Shown in pieces: positions 43,117 through 52,495 of a stretch of DNA of 64,000 nt (position 1 is the stretch's first letter; each line of letters opens with the position of its first letter). Both the position numbers and the translations under genes were made by a program. This DNA is from Streptomyces griseus subsp. griseus (lineage in GTDB: Bacteria > Actinomycetota > Actinomycetes > Streptomycetales > Streptomycetaceae), in contig NZ_JOJE01000006.1 in the NCBI RefSeq assembly GCF_000720255.1, positions 248,001 through 312,000 of the forward strand, read 5' to 3'. The notes beneath the pieces were generated by a model that saw only the letters and a program-made list of their open reading frames with translations, was not told where the DNA came from and ran no database searches.

Positions 43117-44400
43117 ATGAACAGAGTGTCCCGGCGGTGGTTCCTCACCGCGACGGCGGCGACCACGCTGAGCGTCACCGTGGCCGGCTGCGGCACGTCC
43201 GGCAGTTCCACGGCCTCGCCCACGGGCGACGCGGACTTCTGGACCCTGCAGGACCCGACCAACCCGGTCCAGCAGGCGGCGGTGGACACGTTCAACTCCA
43301 CCGGTCACGGCAAGGTCTCCATGACGGTCATCGCCACGGACGGCTACAAGGACAAGCTGCGGACGGCCATGGGCTCGTCCAAGATGCCGGGGCTGTTCTT
43401 CAACTGGGGCGGCGGGAGCCTCAACGACTACGTCAAGGCCGGGAAGCTGGTGACGCTCGACCAGCCGCTGGAGATGCACTTCCTCGCCTCGGCCCTCGCC
43501 GCGGGCAAGGTCGACGGCAAGCTGGTGGGCATCCCCTGTCGCGGCACCCAGCCGGTCTTCCTCTTCTACAACAAGAAGGTCTTCGCCGACGCCGGCGTCA
43601 AGCCGCCCAAGACCTACGCCGAGCTCACCGACCTGGTGAAGGTGTTCAAGAAGCAGGGGGTCACCCCCTTCGCCCTCGCGGGCAGCGCCAGCTCCTCGTG
43701 GACCGAGCTGATGTGGATCGAGTACCTCGTCGACCGTCTCGCGGGCCCCGAGCTCTTCCAGAAGATCGCCGGCGGCGACTGGTCCCAGTGGAAGGACCCC
43801 GCCGTCCTCAAGACCGCGCAGATGATCAAGGGGTTGGTGGACAGCGGCGCCTTCGGCAAGAACTTCGGCTCGGTCAACTACGGCCCCGGCGGCACGTCGA
43901 CCCTTCTCAACAAGGGCAAGGCGGCGATGGTCCTGATGGGCTCGTGGGAGTACGCCACCCAGCAGAGCGAGGCCCCGGACTTCGCCAAGAACGGCCTCGG
44001 CTACGTTCCCTTCCCGAGCGTCGCGGGCGGCAAGGGCGACCCCTCCAACGTGGTCGGCAACCCCACCAACTACATCTCCGTGACCACCACCGCGCCGAAG
44101 GACACCGCGGCCGCCTTCCTCCGGACCACCTTCAGCGACAGCTACGTCCAGGGCCTGGTCGAGAAGGGCGAGGTCCCGGTCACGTCGAACGCCTCGCAGT
44201 TCCTGGACAAGGCACCGGACCCCGCGTACGCCAAGTTCCAGTACGACCTCGTGGACGGCGCCACCACCTTCACCCAGTCCTGGGACCAGGCGCTGGGCCT
44301 CACGCTGGGCACCCCGCTGCTGACCGAGATCCAGAAGCTGTTCAACGGGCAGAGCTCGCCGGAACAGTTCGTCAGCGCGGTACTGGCGATCAAGAAGTAG
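43117..44400 (+). CDS. ABC sugar importer, Tat-type solute-binding lipoprotein
   Basis: Family 1 sugar-binding lipoprotein of 427 aa. The leader combines a twin-arginine motif, SRRWFL (Arg6-Arg7), with a lipobox ending VAGC at Cys25, suggesting export by Tat followed by lipidation. The mature part has FWTLQDPTNPVQQAAVDTFN, GIPCRGTQPVFLFYNKKVFA and GKAAMVLMGSWEYATQQSEA, as in MalE/MsmE-like proteins. It opens an operon with two permeases and probably the GH3 gene. The upstream operator and nearby lacI indicate repression in the absence of substrate. No ATPase gene is linked. Confidence 0.92.
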   Translation: MNRVSRRWFLTATAATTLSVTVAGCGTSGSSTASPTGDADFWTLQDPTNPVQQAAVDTFNSTGHGKVSMTVIATDGYKDKLRTAMGSSKMPGLFFNWGGGSLNDYVKAGKLVTLDQPLEMHFLASALAAGKVDGKLVGIPCRGTQPVFLFYNKKVFADAGVKPPKTYAELTDLVKVFKKQGVTPFALAGSASSSWTELMWIEYLVDRLAGPELFQKIAGGDWSQWKDPAVLKTAQMIKGLVDSGAFGKNFGSVNYGPGGTSTLLNKGKAAMVLMGSWEYATQQSEAPDFAKNGLGYVPFPSVAGGKGDPSNVVGNPTNYISVTTTAPKDTAAAFLRTTFSDSYVQGLVEKGEVPVTSNASQFLDKAPDPAYAKFQYDLVDGATTFTQSWDQALGLTLGTPLLTEIQKLFNGQSSPEQFVSAVLAIKK

Positions 44401-44414
44401 GAAGGCACGTCCAC

Positions 44415-45347
44415 GTGGTCTCCGCAACGACTTCGCGGCCCGTCGGCAAGCGCCGGGCCCGCGATCGGGCCGCTCCTCCCATGCTGGAGCGGCCGGGCGT
44501 GGTCTGGGCGCTGCCCGGGCTGCTGTTCTTCCTCGTCTTCGCCGTCGCACCGATGATCGGCGTGCTCTACCTCTCCTTCACCCACTGGGACGGCCTCAGC
44601 GCCCCGCGGTTCACGGGCGCGGAGAACTGGTCGCGCTTCTTCGGCGACCCCCAGGTGTGGCAGTCCACCCTGGTCACCGGCGTCCTGCTGGTCGGGAACA
44701 TCGCCGTCCAGGCGCCGATCAGCATCCTGCTCGGGGTGTGGGCGGCCGGCCGGCAGCGCAACCGGGCCGTGCTCTCGGCCGTCTTCTTCCTCCCGCTGCT
44801 GCTGTCCACGGCGGCCACGGCCATCATGTGGCGCCAGCTGCTCGACCCGAACTTCGGCCTGCCGTCGAAGGTCGAATGGCTCTTCGGCACGAACCCCCTC
44901 GGCACCCAGAAGGGCGCCGTCGCCTGCCTGGTCCTGGTGACCAGCTGGCAGTTCGTCCCCTTCCACAGCCTGCTCTACCAGGGGGCCGCCCGCGCCGTCC
45001 CGCACACGCTGTACCAGGCGGCCTCGATCGACGGGGCGGGGAGGGTGCGGCAGTTCTTCCACATCACGCTGCCGCAACTGCGCAACACCATGATCACCTC
45101 GACGATCTTCATGGTGGTGGGCGGTCTCACCGCCTTCGACATCGTGCTGCTGCTGACCAACGGCGGCCCCGGCACCGACACCTCGATCCTGCCGTTCTCC
45201 ATGTACCAGACCGCGTTCCGCACCTACGACTACGGCTACGCCAGCGCCATCGCGAGCTTCCTGCTCCTGCTCGCCACGGCGGCCTCGGTCCTGCTCACGA
45301 AGCTGAGCGGCTACGACAAGATGACGAGCACCCTGGAGGGGCTGTGA
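44415..45347 (+). CDS. ABC sugar importer, permease (MalF type)
   Basis: Six-helix permease of 310 aa. The start is GTG 44415, 10 bp after GGAAGG; upstream in-frame sequence belongs to the binding-protein gene in another frame. The EAA loop reads TLYQAASIDGAGRVRQFFHI, and TNGGPGTDTSILPF is the usual late MalF-type motif. The stop overlaps the following permease start (GTGA). It works with the lipoprotein at 43117. Confidence 0.92.
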   Translation: MVSATTSRPVGKRRARDRAAPPMLERPGVVWALPGLLFFLVFAVAPMIGVLYLSFTHWDGLSAPRFTGAENWSRFFGDPQVWQSTLVTGVLLVGNIAVQAPISILLGVWAAGRQRNRAVLSAVFFLPLLLSTAATAIMWRQLLDPNFGLPSKVEWLFGTNPLGTQKGAVACLVLVTSWQFVPFHSLLYQGAARAVPHTLYQAASIDGAGRVRQFFHITLPQLRNTMITSTIFMVVGGLTAFDIVLLLTNGGPGTDTSILPFSMYQTAFRTYDYGYASAIASFLLLLATAASVLLTKLSGYDKMTSTLEGL

Positions 45348-46162
45348 GGACGCGCCCCAACTACGTGGCCGGTGCCGCGGCCCTCGTCTGGCTCATGATC
45401 ATCGGGGTCCCGCTGTACGCACTGGTGAACACCGCGGTGCAGCCGCAGACCACGTACACCGACAAGGGCCCCGTCTCGCTCCCCGACACCGTGACGCCGG
45501 AGAACTTCCGCACGGTCCTGGACAGCGGCTTCCTCCAGTACATCTGGAACACCCTCGTCGTGGCGGCGGCCACGGTCGCCATCGTCCTGGCTCTCGCCAT
45601 ACCGATCAGCTACACGGTCGTGCGCGGCCGGGGCCTGCTGAGCAGGGGAGTGTTCCGCCTGTTCCTCCTGGGCCTGGCGATCCCCTCGCAGGCCGTGATC
45701 ATCCCCCTCTTCCTCATCGTCAACAACCTGGGCTTCTACGACACGCTGTGGGGGATCATCCTGCCCACCGCCGCGTTCGCCCTCCCCGTGAGCGTGCTGG
45801 TTCTCAGCGGCGGGATGCGGGACATCTCCACCGAGCTGTACGAGGCGATGGCCCTGGACGGCGCGAGCCCTGCCCGGACCCTGCTGACGCTGGTCGTGCC
45901 GATGTCGAAGTCCGCCATCGCGACCACCTCGGTCTTCACGGCCCTGCAGGCGTGGAACGGCTTCCTGTTCCCGCTGATCATGACCCAGTCGAACGAGAAC
46001 AAGCTGGTGACGCTGGGCCTGTACAACTTCGTCTCCGAGTACGGAGCGAACGTGCCGGCTCTGCTGGCCGCGGTGCTGATGTCCGCGGTCCCCATCCTCG
46101 TCGTCTACCTCTTCGCCCGCCGGGCCCTGGTCGCCGGCCTGATGGGAGCCGGCGGCAAGTGA
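45344..46162 (+). CDS. ABC sugar importer, permease (MalG type)
   Basis: Six-helix permease of 272 aa; the EAA loop is ELYEAMALDGASPARTLLTL. GTG 45344 overlaps the upstream stop by 4 bp. The C terminus (FARRALVAGLMGAGGK) is typical for MalG partners. The following 221 bp before the GH3 gene hold no gene that I can support; they include a low-complexity GC-rich stretch but no clear terminator, so cotranscription with the GH3 gene is plausible. Confidence 0.92.
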   Translation: MRTRPNYVAGAAALVWLMIIGVPLYALVNTAVQPQTTYTDKGPVSLPDTVTPENFRTVLDSGFLQYIWNTLVVAAATVAIVLALAIPISYTVVRGRGLLSRGVFRLFLLGLAIPSQAVIIPLFLIVNNLGFYDTLWGIILPTAAFALPVSVLVLSGGMRDISTELYEAMALDGASPARTLLTLVVPMSKSAIATTSVFTALQAWNGFLFPLIMTQSNENKLVTLGLYNFVSEYGANVPALLAAVLMSAVPILVVYLFARRALVAGLMGAGGK

Positions 46163-46383
46163 CACCACCGGCGTCCCGCCAGGCCCGATGAGACAGGACG
46201 CCGCCCGAAGCGGGGCCCGGGCGCCGACCGGCGCCGATCACCACCTCCCCATGACGCTGTCCGGCATGTCCGCCTCCCCGCGACCGCCGGACCGGTGCCC
46301 GGGCCCGATTCACCGTCCCCGCAGGCAGTGCTTCCTCTCACCCGCGCGGCTCGCGCGCGCCCGCAACAGAAACGGACGAGACC

Positions 46384-48714
46384 TTGACGATCAGCGACGA
46401 GCGCCCGACGACCGGGCTGTGGAACGATCCCGCCCTGCCGGCGTCCGTCCGCGCGCGGGCCCTCCTTGACGCGATGACCGACGCCGAGAAGATCGCTCAA
46501 CTCGGCAGCAGCTGGCCCGGCTTCAGCCCCTCCTCCGGGGACGTGGCTCCGATGCAGGACACCTTCAGCGCCCCCCAGAGCTTCGAGGAAGCGATCGTCG
46601 ACGGGCTCGGGCACCTGACCCGGGCGTTCGGCACGGCACCGGTCGACCCCGAGACGGGCCGCGAGCGCCTGGCGGAGTTCCAGGAGCGGGTCACGGCGGC
46701 GAACCGGTTCGGCATACCGGCCATCGCCCACGAGGAGTGCCTCACCGGATTCACCACCTGGCAGGCCACGGTCTACCCGACACCGCTCGCCTGGGCGGCC
46801 ACCTGGGACCCCGGTCTCGTCCGGAGCATGGCGGCGGCCATCGGCGCGGACATGGCGGCGGTCGGCGTCCACCAGGGCCTGTCCCCCGTGCTGGACGTCG
46901 TACGCGACTACCGCTGGGGCCGTGTGGAGGAGACCCTCGGCGAGGACCCCTACCTGGTCTCCGAACTCGGGCTGGCCTATGTGCGGGGCCTGCAGTCCTC
47001 CGGTGTCGTCGCGACGGTGAAGCACTTCGCCGGCTATTCCGCCTCCCGGGCGGCACGCAACCACGCGCCCGCCGCCGTCGGCCCGCGCGAATACGCCGAC
47101 ATGATCCTCGTACCGTTCGAGAAGGCCGTGGTGGACGGGCGCGTCGGCTCGGTGATGAATGCCTACAACGACATCGACGGCGTCCCCTGCGGCGCCAACG
47201 AGTCCCTGCTCACCGGGCTGCTGCGCGACCGCTGGGGATTCGAGGGCACGGTGGTGTCCGACTACTGGGCGATCGTGTTCCTCGCCTCCATGCACCACGT
47301 GGCCGCCGACGTCGCCGACGCGGCCCGGGCGGCACTGCACGCGGGGATCGACGTGGAACTGCCCCACACCTCCGGCTACGGCGACCACCTGGAGAAGCTG
47401 CTGCGGGACGGCCGCGTGACCACCGAGCTGCTCGACCGCGCGGTGCTGCGCGTCCTGGCGCAGAAGGCCGAACTCGGTCTGCTGGACCCGGACTGGCACC
47501 CCGGGCAGTACACGGCCCCCGCCGACTTCGACTCACCGCGCAACCGCGCCATCGCCCGCGGTCTCGCCGAGGAATCGGTCGTCCTGCTCGACAACGCCTC
47601 GGCCCTGCTGCCGCTCGCCTCCCCGCGCTCGATCGCCGTGATCGGCCCGGCGGCCGACGACGCGCGGTGCCTGTTCGGCTGCTACTCCTTCCCCAACCAC
47701 GTCCTGCTCCACCACCCCGGGCTCCCCCTGGGCGTCGAGGCCCCCACGATCCTCGACGCCGTCCGGCGGGAGTTCCCCGAGGCCTCGGTGCACCACGAGA
47801 CCGGCTGCCATGTCACCGGTGAGGAGCGCGGCGGCATCGAGGCGGCAGTGGCGGCGGCAGCGGCGGCCGACCTGACGATCCTCGTCGTCGGCGACCGCTC
47901 CGGCATGTTCGGCGAAGGGACCTCCGGCGAAGGCTGCGACGTCGGCACGCTGACGCTCCCCGGAGTGCAGGAGGACCTGGTGGAGGCCGTCCTCGGCGCG
48001 GCCCACCGCACCGCCCTCGTCGTCGTCTCGGGCCGCCCCTACGCGATCGGCCGGCACGCGCGGCGAGCCGACGCGACCCTTCAGGCCTTCTTCCCGGGAG
48101 AGGAAGGTGCGGCTGCCGTCGCCGGGGTGCTGTCCGGGCGGATCAACCCCTCCGGGCACCTGCCCGTCCAGATCCCGGGCGACGCGGCAGGCCAGCCGGG
48201 CACGTATCTGGCGCCCCCGCTCGCCCTCAAGAGCGACGGCGTGAGCAACATCGACCCCACACCCGCGTTCCCGTTCGGGCACGGCCTGTCGTACACCACC
48301 TTCGCGATCGAGGACGTACAGGTCGACGAAGCCGTCGTGCCCGTCGACGCGACGATCACGGTACGGGCCAGGATCTCCAACACCGGTGCACGGGCGGGCA
48401 CCTGCGTGGCCCAGCTCTACCTCACCGACCCGGTCGCCTCGGTCACCCGGCCCGTCCGCCAGCTCATCGCGTTCACCCGGGTCGACCTCGCCGCCGGCCA
48501 GGCCGGCGTCGTCGAGTTCGACGTCCACACGGACATGACCAGCTTCACCGGAACCGATCTGCGCCGACGCGTCGAACCCGGCGACGTCACCCTCACCGTC
48601 GCCCAGTCGGCCGGCGAGGCGGGCTCCTCCGCGCGAGTGCGGCTCGAAGGAGCCACCCGCACGGTCGACCACACCCGGACCATGACCACCGCCGTGACGG
48701 TACGGCGGGACTGA
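46384..48714 (+). CDS. GH3 beta-glycosidase
   Basis: Glycoside hydrolase family 3 protein of 776 aa without a signal peptide. The N-terminal barrel carries FGIPAIAHEECLTGFTTWQA, EETLGEDPYLVSELGLAYVR, VKHFAGYSASRAARN and the nucleophile in GTVVSDYWAI (Asp293). The alpha/beta sandwich and a C-terminal fibronectin-III-like domain (GLSYTTFAIEDVQVDE onwards) follow. The pattern is close to beta-xylosidase/beta-glucosidase types that split imported disaccharides. The start is TTG 46384; it is the first start at which homology begins, but the ribosome site (GGACGAG) is modest. It lies downstream of the importer and probably processes its cargo. Confidence 0.9.
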   Translation: MTISDERPTTGLWNDPALPASVRARALLDAMTDAEKIAQLGSSWPGFSPSSGDVAPMQDTFSAPQSFEEAIVDGLGHLTRAFGTAPVDPETGRERLAEFQERVTAANRFGIPAIAHEECLTGFTTWQATVYPTPLAWAATWDPGLVRSMAAAIGADMAAVGVHQGLSPVLDVVRDYRWGRVEETLGEDPYLVSELGLAYVRGLQSSGVVATVKHFAGYSASRAARNHAPAAVGPREYADMILVPFEKAVVDGRVGSVMNAYNDIDGVPCGANESLLTGLLRDRWGFEGTVVSDYWAIVFLASMHHVAADVADAARAALHAGIDVELPHTSGYGDHLEKLLRDGRVTTELLDRAVLRVLAQKAELGLLDPDWHPGQYTAPADFDSPRNRAIARGLAEESVVLLDNASALLPLASPRSIAVIGPAADDARCLFGCYSFPNHVLLHHPGLPLGVEAPTILDAVRREFPEASVHHETGCHVTGEERGGIEAAVAAAAAADLTILVVGDRSGMFGEGTSGEGCDVGTLTLPGVQEDLVEAVLGAAHRTALVVVSGRPYAIGRHARRADATLQAFFPGEEGAAAVAGVLSGRINPSGHLPVQIPGDAAGQPGTYLAPPLALKSDGVSNIDPTPAFPFGHGLSYTTFAIEDVQVDEAVVPVDATITVRARISNTGARAGTCVAQLYLTDPVASVTRPVRQLIAFTRVDLAAGQAGVVEFDVHTDMTSFTGTDLRRRVEPGDVTLTVAQSAGEAGSSARVRLEGATRTVDHTRTMTTAVTVRRD

Positions 48715-48767
48715 CGGGCCCTCATTTCTCCACCTCACGATGGAGTCCACACGGCAAAGGAGCCGCA

Positions 48768-50945
48768 GTGAAGAAAACATGGGCAAGGAAGGCTTTCGCG
48801 ACAGCGACGGCCTTCGGAGTCGGCCTGGCGTTCGCCATCGCCTCAGCGACGGGTGCGGCGGCGTATCAGCCGAGCCAGACCACCTTGTACGGTGCGCAGA
48901 ACGCCGCTTCGTGCAACAAGACTCCGTGTGTCCTCTACCCGAAGTCGGCCCAGCTCCCCAGCGGACGCATCGTGGCCGCCTTCGAGAACAGCCTGGGCGA
49001 CCCGGTGGGCCAGACGCTGCCGGTCTACAAGAGTGACGACGACGGCACCACATGGCAGAAGCTGTCCGACGTCAAGGCTCCGGCGTACCTGTCGAGCGAC
49101 TCGCAGTACGCCAAGTACACCAGCAACTGGACGAACCCGTACTCCTACGTGCTCCCGCAGGACGTCGGAGCCCTGAAGGCCGGCACGCTGCTTCTCGCGA
49201 GCGTCGTCTCGGGGGACGACTACTACTACCGGGAGCACAAGGCCGCCGACCCGAACTGGACGCCGGACGGCGACGGCGACCGCAAGGACGTGGCGATCGC
49301 CCTGTACTCCAGCACCGATGACGGTGCGACCTGGAACTTCCAGAACATCCTCGCCGCCGGCGGGTGGCAGGGCAGTCGCGTGTCGAGCGCCAACACCTAC
49401 GCGCAGTCCGACCCCGTCTGGGAGCCGTACCTGATGGCCCGGAACGGGCAGCTCGTCGCGTACTACTCCGACGAGCACGACTACCTGGGCTTCGACTCCA
49501 CCACCGGCGCCCCGAACCGCGACCCGGACGACGACACGGCCACGGATTCACGCAACCAGATCCTCGTGCACAAGACCTGGGACGGCAGCAGTACGTCCTG
49601 GAGCCAACCGGTCGTCGATGTACCGGGCACGACCGAGAACCTGGGCGGCAAGACACTGATCGGCAGCGGACGACCGGGCATGACCACGATCGCCCAGACG
49701 ACCGACGGCAAATGGCTGCTCACCTACGAGTACTGGGCCAGCGGTGCGACCAACACCCGGTACCGGATCGCGGACGACCCGCTGAAGTTCTATCCGAACA
49801 CCGTGCCGGACCAGGGCGTCACCAGCCTGCCGGTGCCCTCCGGGGGACACACCCTGGCCGTGGGCGGCAGCCCGGTCCTCGTCCAGCTGCCGGACGGACG
49901 GATCGCCTACAACGCCGCCGGCAGCGGCAGCGTCTGGGTGAACGAGTCCGGTAAGAGCGACGGCACCTGGAAGGAGTACCAGACGCCGGTCACCGCCGGA
50001 TACAGCCGCGATCTCCAGTACGTCGACGGCACGGGACGTGTCGTCATCCTCCAGGCCGGTTTCAGCGGCCAGGGCCTCGGTCCCGTGCGCTACGGCGAGG
50101 TCGACCTCGGGCGATCCTCCCAGAGCGCCTACTACACCCTCGTCAACCGCGCCACCGGTCAGGCCCTCAGCCCCGACGCGGGCAAGACGCAGGACGCGAA
50201 CCTCACCGGCAACGTCCCCGACATCGTCCTGAAGGACCGGGACGCGGCCGACGACGCGCAGCGCTGGCACACCGTGGCCAAGGGCTCCGACGTCACCCTG
50301 CTCGACAAGGCCGGTGGCCGCTCGGTCGCCATCTGGACCGGCAGCGCGACAGCCGGGCAGAAGCTCGCCCAGTGGGTCGACGACGGAGCCACCGACAAGC
50401 AGTGGACCCTCGTCCCCTCGACCGACGGCTACTACAAGCTCCGGTCGGTCCGTAACACCAGTCTGTTCATGACGGGCGCGACCGCGAACGGCGCCGTCAC
50501 CCTGGCCTCGTCGGCCAGTGACGGTTCGCAGGACTGGCAACTGGTCCAGGACCCACTGCCGACGGACGGCACCTTCACCCTCAAGGGCGCCAACTCCGGC
50601 CGCTGCCTCGATGTCCCCAACGGCCAGACCGGCGTGCAGGTACAGATCTGGGACTGTTCCGGGAACGCGAACCAGACCGTCACGCAGACCACCGCGGGCG
50701 AACTCCGCGTCGCCGGAAAGTGCCTGGCGGCCGCCGGTGACGGCACCACCGCGGGCACCCAGTTGATCCTGTGGACCTGCAACGGCAAGACCAGTCAGAA
50801 GTGGTGGTTCCGCCTCGACGGATCCGTCATCAACCGTTCCAACGGCCTGGCGATCGACGTCGCCAACTGGGCCACCGCCAACGGGTCGAAGGTGCAACTC
50901 TGGACAGCCGTCGGCAACGCCACCCAGAGGTGGAGCCGGGCATAG
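48768..50945 (+). CDS. Secreted beta-propeller (sialidase/BNR-like) protein with ricin-type lectin domains
   Basis: Exported protein of 725 aa. A Sec signal peptide (KKTWARKAFATATAFG, cleavage after about ASATGAAA) leads into a propeller domain with Asp-boxes SDDDGTTW and STDDGATW and segments such as YPKSAQLPSGRIVAAFENSL. The organisation recalls GH93 exo-arabinanases and GH33 sialidases, but I cannot assign a catalytic triad. Two ricin-B (CBM13) regions follow: about 444-590, and 595-725 with SGRCLDVPNGQTGVQVQIWD and GNATQRW. The GTG start follows AAAGGAG. It is probably the extracellular enzyme that releases the sugars taken up by the neighbouring importer; substrate inferred only. Confidence 0.82.
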   Translation: MKKTWARKAFATATAFGVGLAFAIASATGAAAYQPSQTTLYGAQNAASCNKTPCVLYPKSAQLPSGRIVAAFENSLGDPVGQTLPVYKSDDDGTTWQKLSDVKAPAYLSSDSQYAKYTSNWTNPYSYVLPQDVGALKAGTLLLASVVSGDDYYYREHKAADPNWTPDGDGDRKDVAIALYSSTDDGATWNFQNILAAGGWQGSRVSSANTYAQSDPVWEPYLMARNGQLVAYYSDEHDYLGFDSTTGAPNRDPDDDTATDSRNQILVHKTWDGSSTSWSQPVVDVPGTTENLGGKTLIGSGRPGMTTIAQTTDGKWLLTYEYWASGATNTRYRIADDPLKFYPNTVPDQGVTSLPVPSGGHTLAVGGSPVLVQLPDGRIAYNAAGSGSVWVNESGKSDGTWKEYQTPVTAGYSRDLQYVDGTGRVVILQAGFSGQGLGPVRYGEVDLGRSSQSAYYTLVNRATGQALSPDAGKTQDANLTGNVPDIVLKDRDAADDAQRWHTVAKGSDVTLLDKAGGRSVAIWTGSATAGQKLAQWVDDGATDKQWTLVPSTDGYYKLRSVRNTSLFMTGATANGAVTLASSASDGSQDWQLVQDPLPTDGTFTLKGANSGRCLDVPNGQTGVQVQIWDCSGNANQTVTQTTAGELRVAGKCLAAAGDGTTAGTQLILWTCNGKTSQKWWFRLDGSVINRSNGLAIDVANWATANGSKVQLWTAVGNATQRWSRA

Positions 50946-50951
50946 TCCACA

Positions 50952-50980
50952 GAGGGGCCGGCCCGAGGAGCCGGCCCCTC
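50952..50980 (+). terminator. Rho-independent-type terminator after the lectin-propeller gene
   Basis: GAGGGGCCGGC (50952-50962) pairs perfectly with GCCGGCCCCTC (50970-50980) around a 7-nt loop and is followed by TTCGTCT. It starts 7 bp after the stop codon and closes the glycan-utilisation locus. Confidence 0.85.
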
Positions 50981-51206
50981 TTCGTCTCGTGTGTGATCAG
51001 CGGGTCAGGGGTCGCCACTGGTCTCTCAGCGCAGGACTGGTCGGCTTCCACACGGTGACCCGGTCCTCTGTAGGGCGATCGGCGTAATCGGGCGTTTCTG
51101 GCGGCCGGTGAAGCCGAGCACGCTGCGCATGCGCGCCGCAGCGAGGGGTACGACCACTCCCGTACGAGGAGTCGCGCATGCGGCTGGAGAGCGAGGGGTG
51201 CCGGAA

Positions 51207-51581
51207 GTGATTCGAAAGCTGCAGGCGATCGCACTGGACTGCGCCGACGCAGTACAGCTCGCGGAGTTCTACGCGGAGCTGCTCGGCGGCCGGGTGGTCG
51301 TGGACCCCGAGGATGCCGACTGGGTCGAGGTGCACGGGTTCGAAGGGACACCGCTGGCCTGCCAGCGGGTGGACGGCTACCAACCGCCCCAATGGCCCGG
51401 CCAGGAACGCCCGCAGCAGCTCCACCTGGACTTCGACGTGGACGACCTCGACGGAGAGGAGAAGCGGGCGCTCGCCCTCGGTGCGACCGTGCTGGAGCGG
51501 ACGGACCAGCTCCGCCCGGAAGCCAACTGGCGGATCTACGCGGACCCGGCGGGCCATCCGTTCTGCCTCTGCCTCCACTGA
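51207..51581 (+). CDS. VOC-family (glyoxalase/dioxygenase-like) protein
   Basis: Small metal-binding-fold protein of about 124 aa: LQAIALDCADAVQLAEFYAE starts the first beta-alpha-beta-beta-beta unit and QQLHLDFDVDDLDGEEKRAL the second, ending YADPAGHPFCLCLH. Candidate metal ligands are the His in LHLDFD and the Glu/Cys region near the end. I start at GTG 51207, 8 bp after GAGGGG; GTG 51198 is an alternative, and a longer frame is not conserved. Members of this Streptomyces group (Glyoxalase_6 type) have no established activity. It stands alone between two terminated regions. Confidence 0.85.
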   Translation: MIRKLQAIALDCADAVQLAEFYAELLGGRVVVDPEDADWVEVHGFEGTPLACQRVDGYQPPQWPGQERPQQLHLDFDVDDLDGEEKRALALGATVLERTDQLRPEANWRIYADPAGHPFCLCLH

Positions 51582-51766
51582 GCCCACGGGACTACGAGCG
51601 CTGGGAGCGGCCGGGCGATTTCCTCGACGCTGCCCGCACTTGGCTCAATGGCGAAGTGTTGACACGCGGCCTTTCCAACCGCGGTTCTCCATGACCGCAC
51701 GGGTGGTTAGGGTGGCGGTGGAATGACGGGGCTCATCGGGGGATTTGCCCCCGACGGGAGGGGGAG

Positions 51767-52483
51767 GTGCATCGCATCAGCCGGATGGGTTGCGACGATG
51801 TGCGGGCTCCCGCGCGCATGGACCAGGTGCTGCCCCCGTCGCTGCGCGGGTGGCTCGGGGTGATCGCGGCCCTCGCCGCGCTGGTGGTCGTCGGGCTCGG
51901 GGTTCTGTATGCCGGCGACAGCGAGCCGGGCGTGATGGACGCGCGGATCGAGACGGCGGTGTACGGTGTGCGGCCGCCGTGGCGGCGCGTCGCTCTGGCC
52001 ATGGACTTCCTGGGGGAGCCCGGGGGAGCGGCGGTGCTGGTCCTGGCCGTCCTGGCGGGCTGCCTGCTGCTTCGGTGGCCTCGCGCGGCGGTGCTCGTCG
52101 TTGCCTGTGCCGGCATGACCGTGGGGACGGCGACGCTGCTCAAGTCGCTGGTGGGACGCACCATTCACGGTGACGACAACCTGTCCTACCCGAGCGGGCA
52201 CACCGCCTTCCTCACCGCGCTCACCGTCGCGGTGGCGCTGCTGGCGACCGGTCGGCTCGGCCTCGGCAGGACGGCCGGCACGTCACTCGTGCTCGCCGCG
52301 GCGCTGGTCGCCGGCGCGGCCATGGGCTGGGCGCAGGTCGCCCTGGGCGCCCACTACCCCACCGACGTCCTCGGCGGCTGGTGCACCGCACTGGCGGTGA
52401 CGCCGGCGACCGCGTGGCTGATCGACCGGACGGCCGACCGGCGGGACGACCGTACGCCCGACGCCGCTCTGCCGCAGCGCTGA
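51767..52483 (+). CDS. PAP2-family membrane phosphatase
   Basis: Phosphatidic acid phosphatase-like membrane protein of 238 aa with five or six helices. The phosphatase motifs are KSLVGRTIHGDD (motif 1), SYPSGHTAFLTAL (motif 2, Ser-Gly-His) and GAHYPTDVLGG (motif 3, catalytic His). Likely substrates are lipid phosphates such as phosphatidate, phosphatidylglycerol phosphate or undecaprenyl pyrophosphate. The GTG 51767 has GGGAGGGGGAG directly upstream; ATG 51785 and ATG 51818 are alternatives. It is convergent with the glycan operon (stops 13 bp apart). A lipid-carrier recycling role next to glycan genes is tempting but unproven. Confidence 0.88.
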   Translation: MHRISRMGCDDVRAPARMDQVLPPSLRGWLGVIAALAALVVVGLGVLYAGDSEPGVMDARIETAVYGVRPPWRRVALAMDFLGEPGGAAVLVLAVLAGCLLLRWPRAAVLVVACAGMTVGTATLLKSLVGRTIHGDDNLSYPSGHTAFLTALTVAVALLATGRLGLGRTAGTSLVLAAALVAGAAMGWAQVALGAHYPTDVLGGWCTALAVTPATAWLIDRTADRRDDRTPDAALPQR

Positions 52484-52495
52484 CGTCACGTCACC

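Noticed and set aside
51108..51206. Longer N terminus for the VOC protein
   Set aside because: Residues are basic, non-conserved and precede the domain; a better ribosome site lies at 51193.
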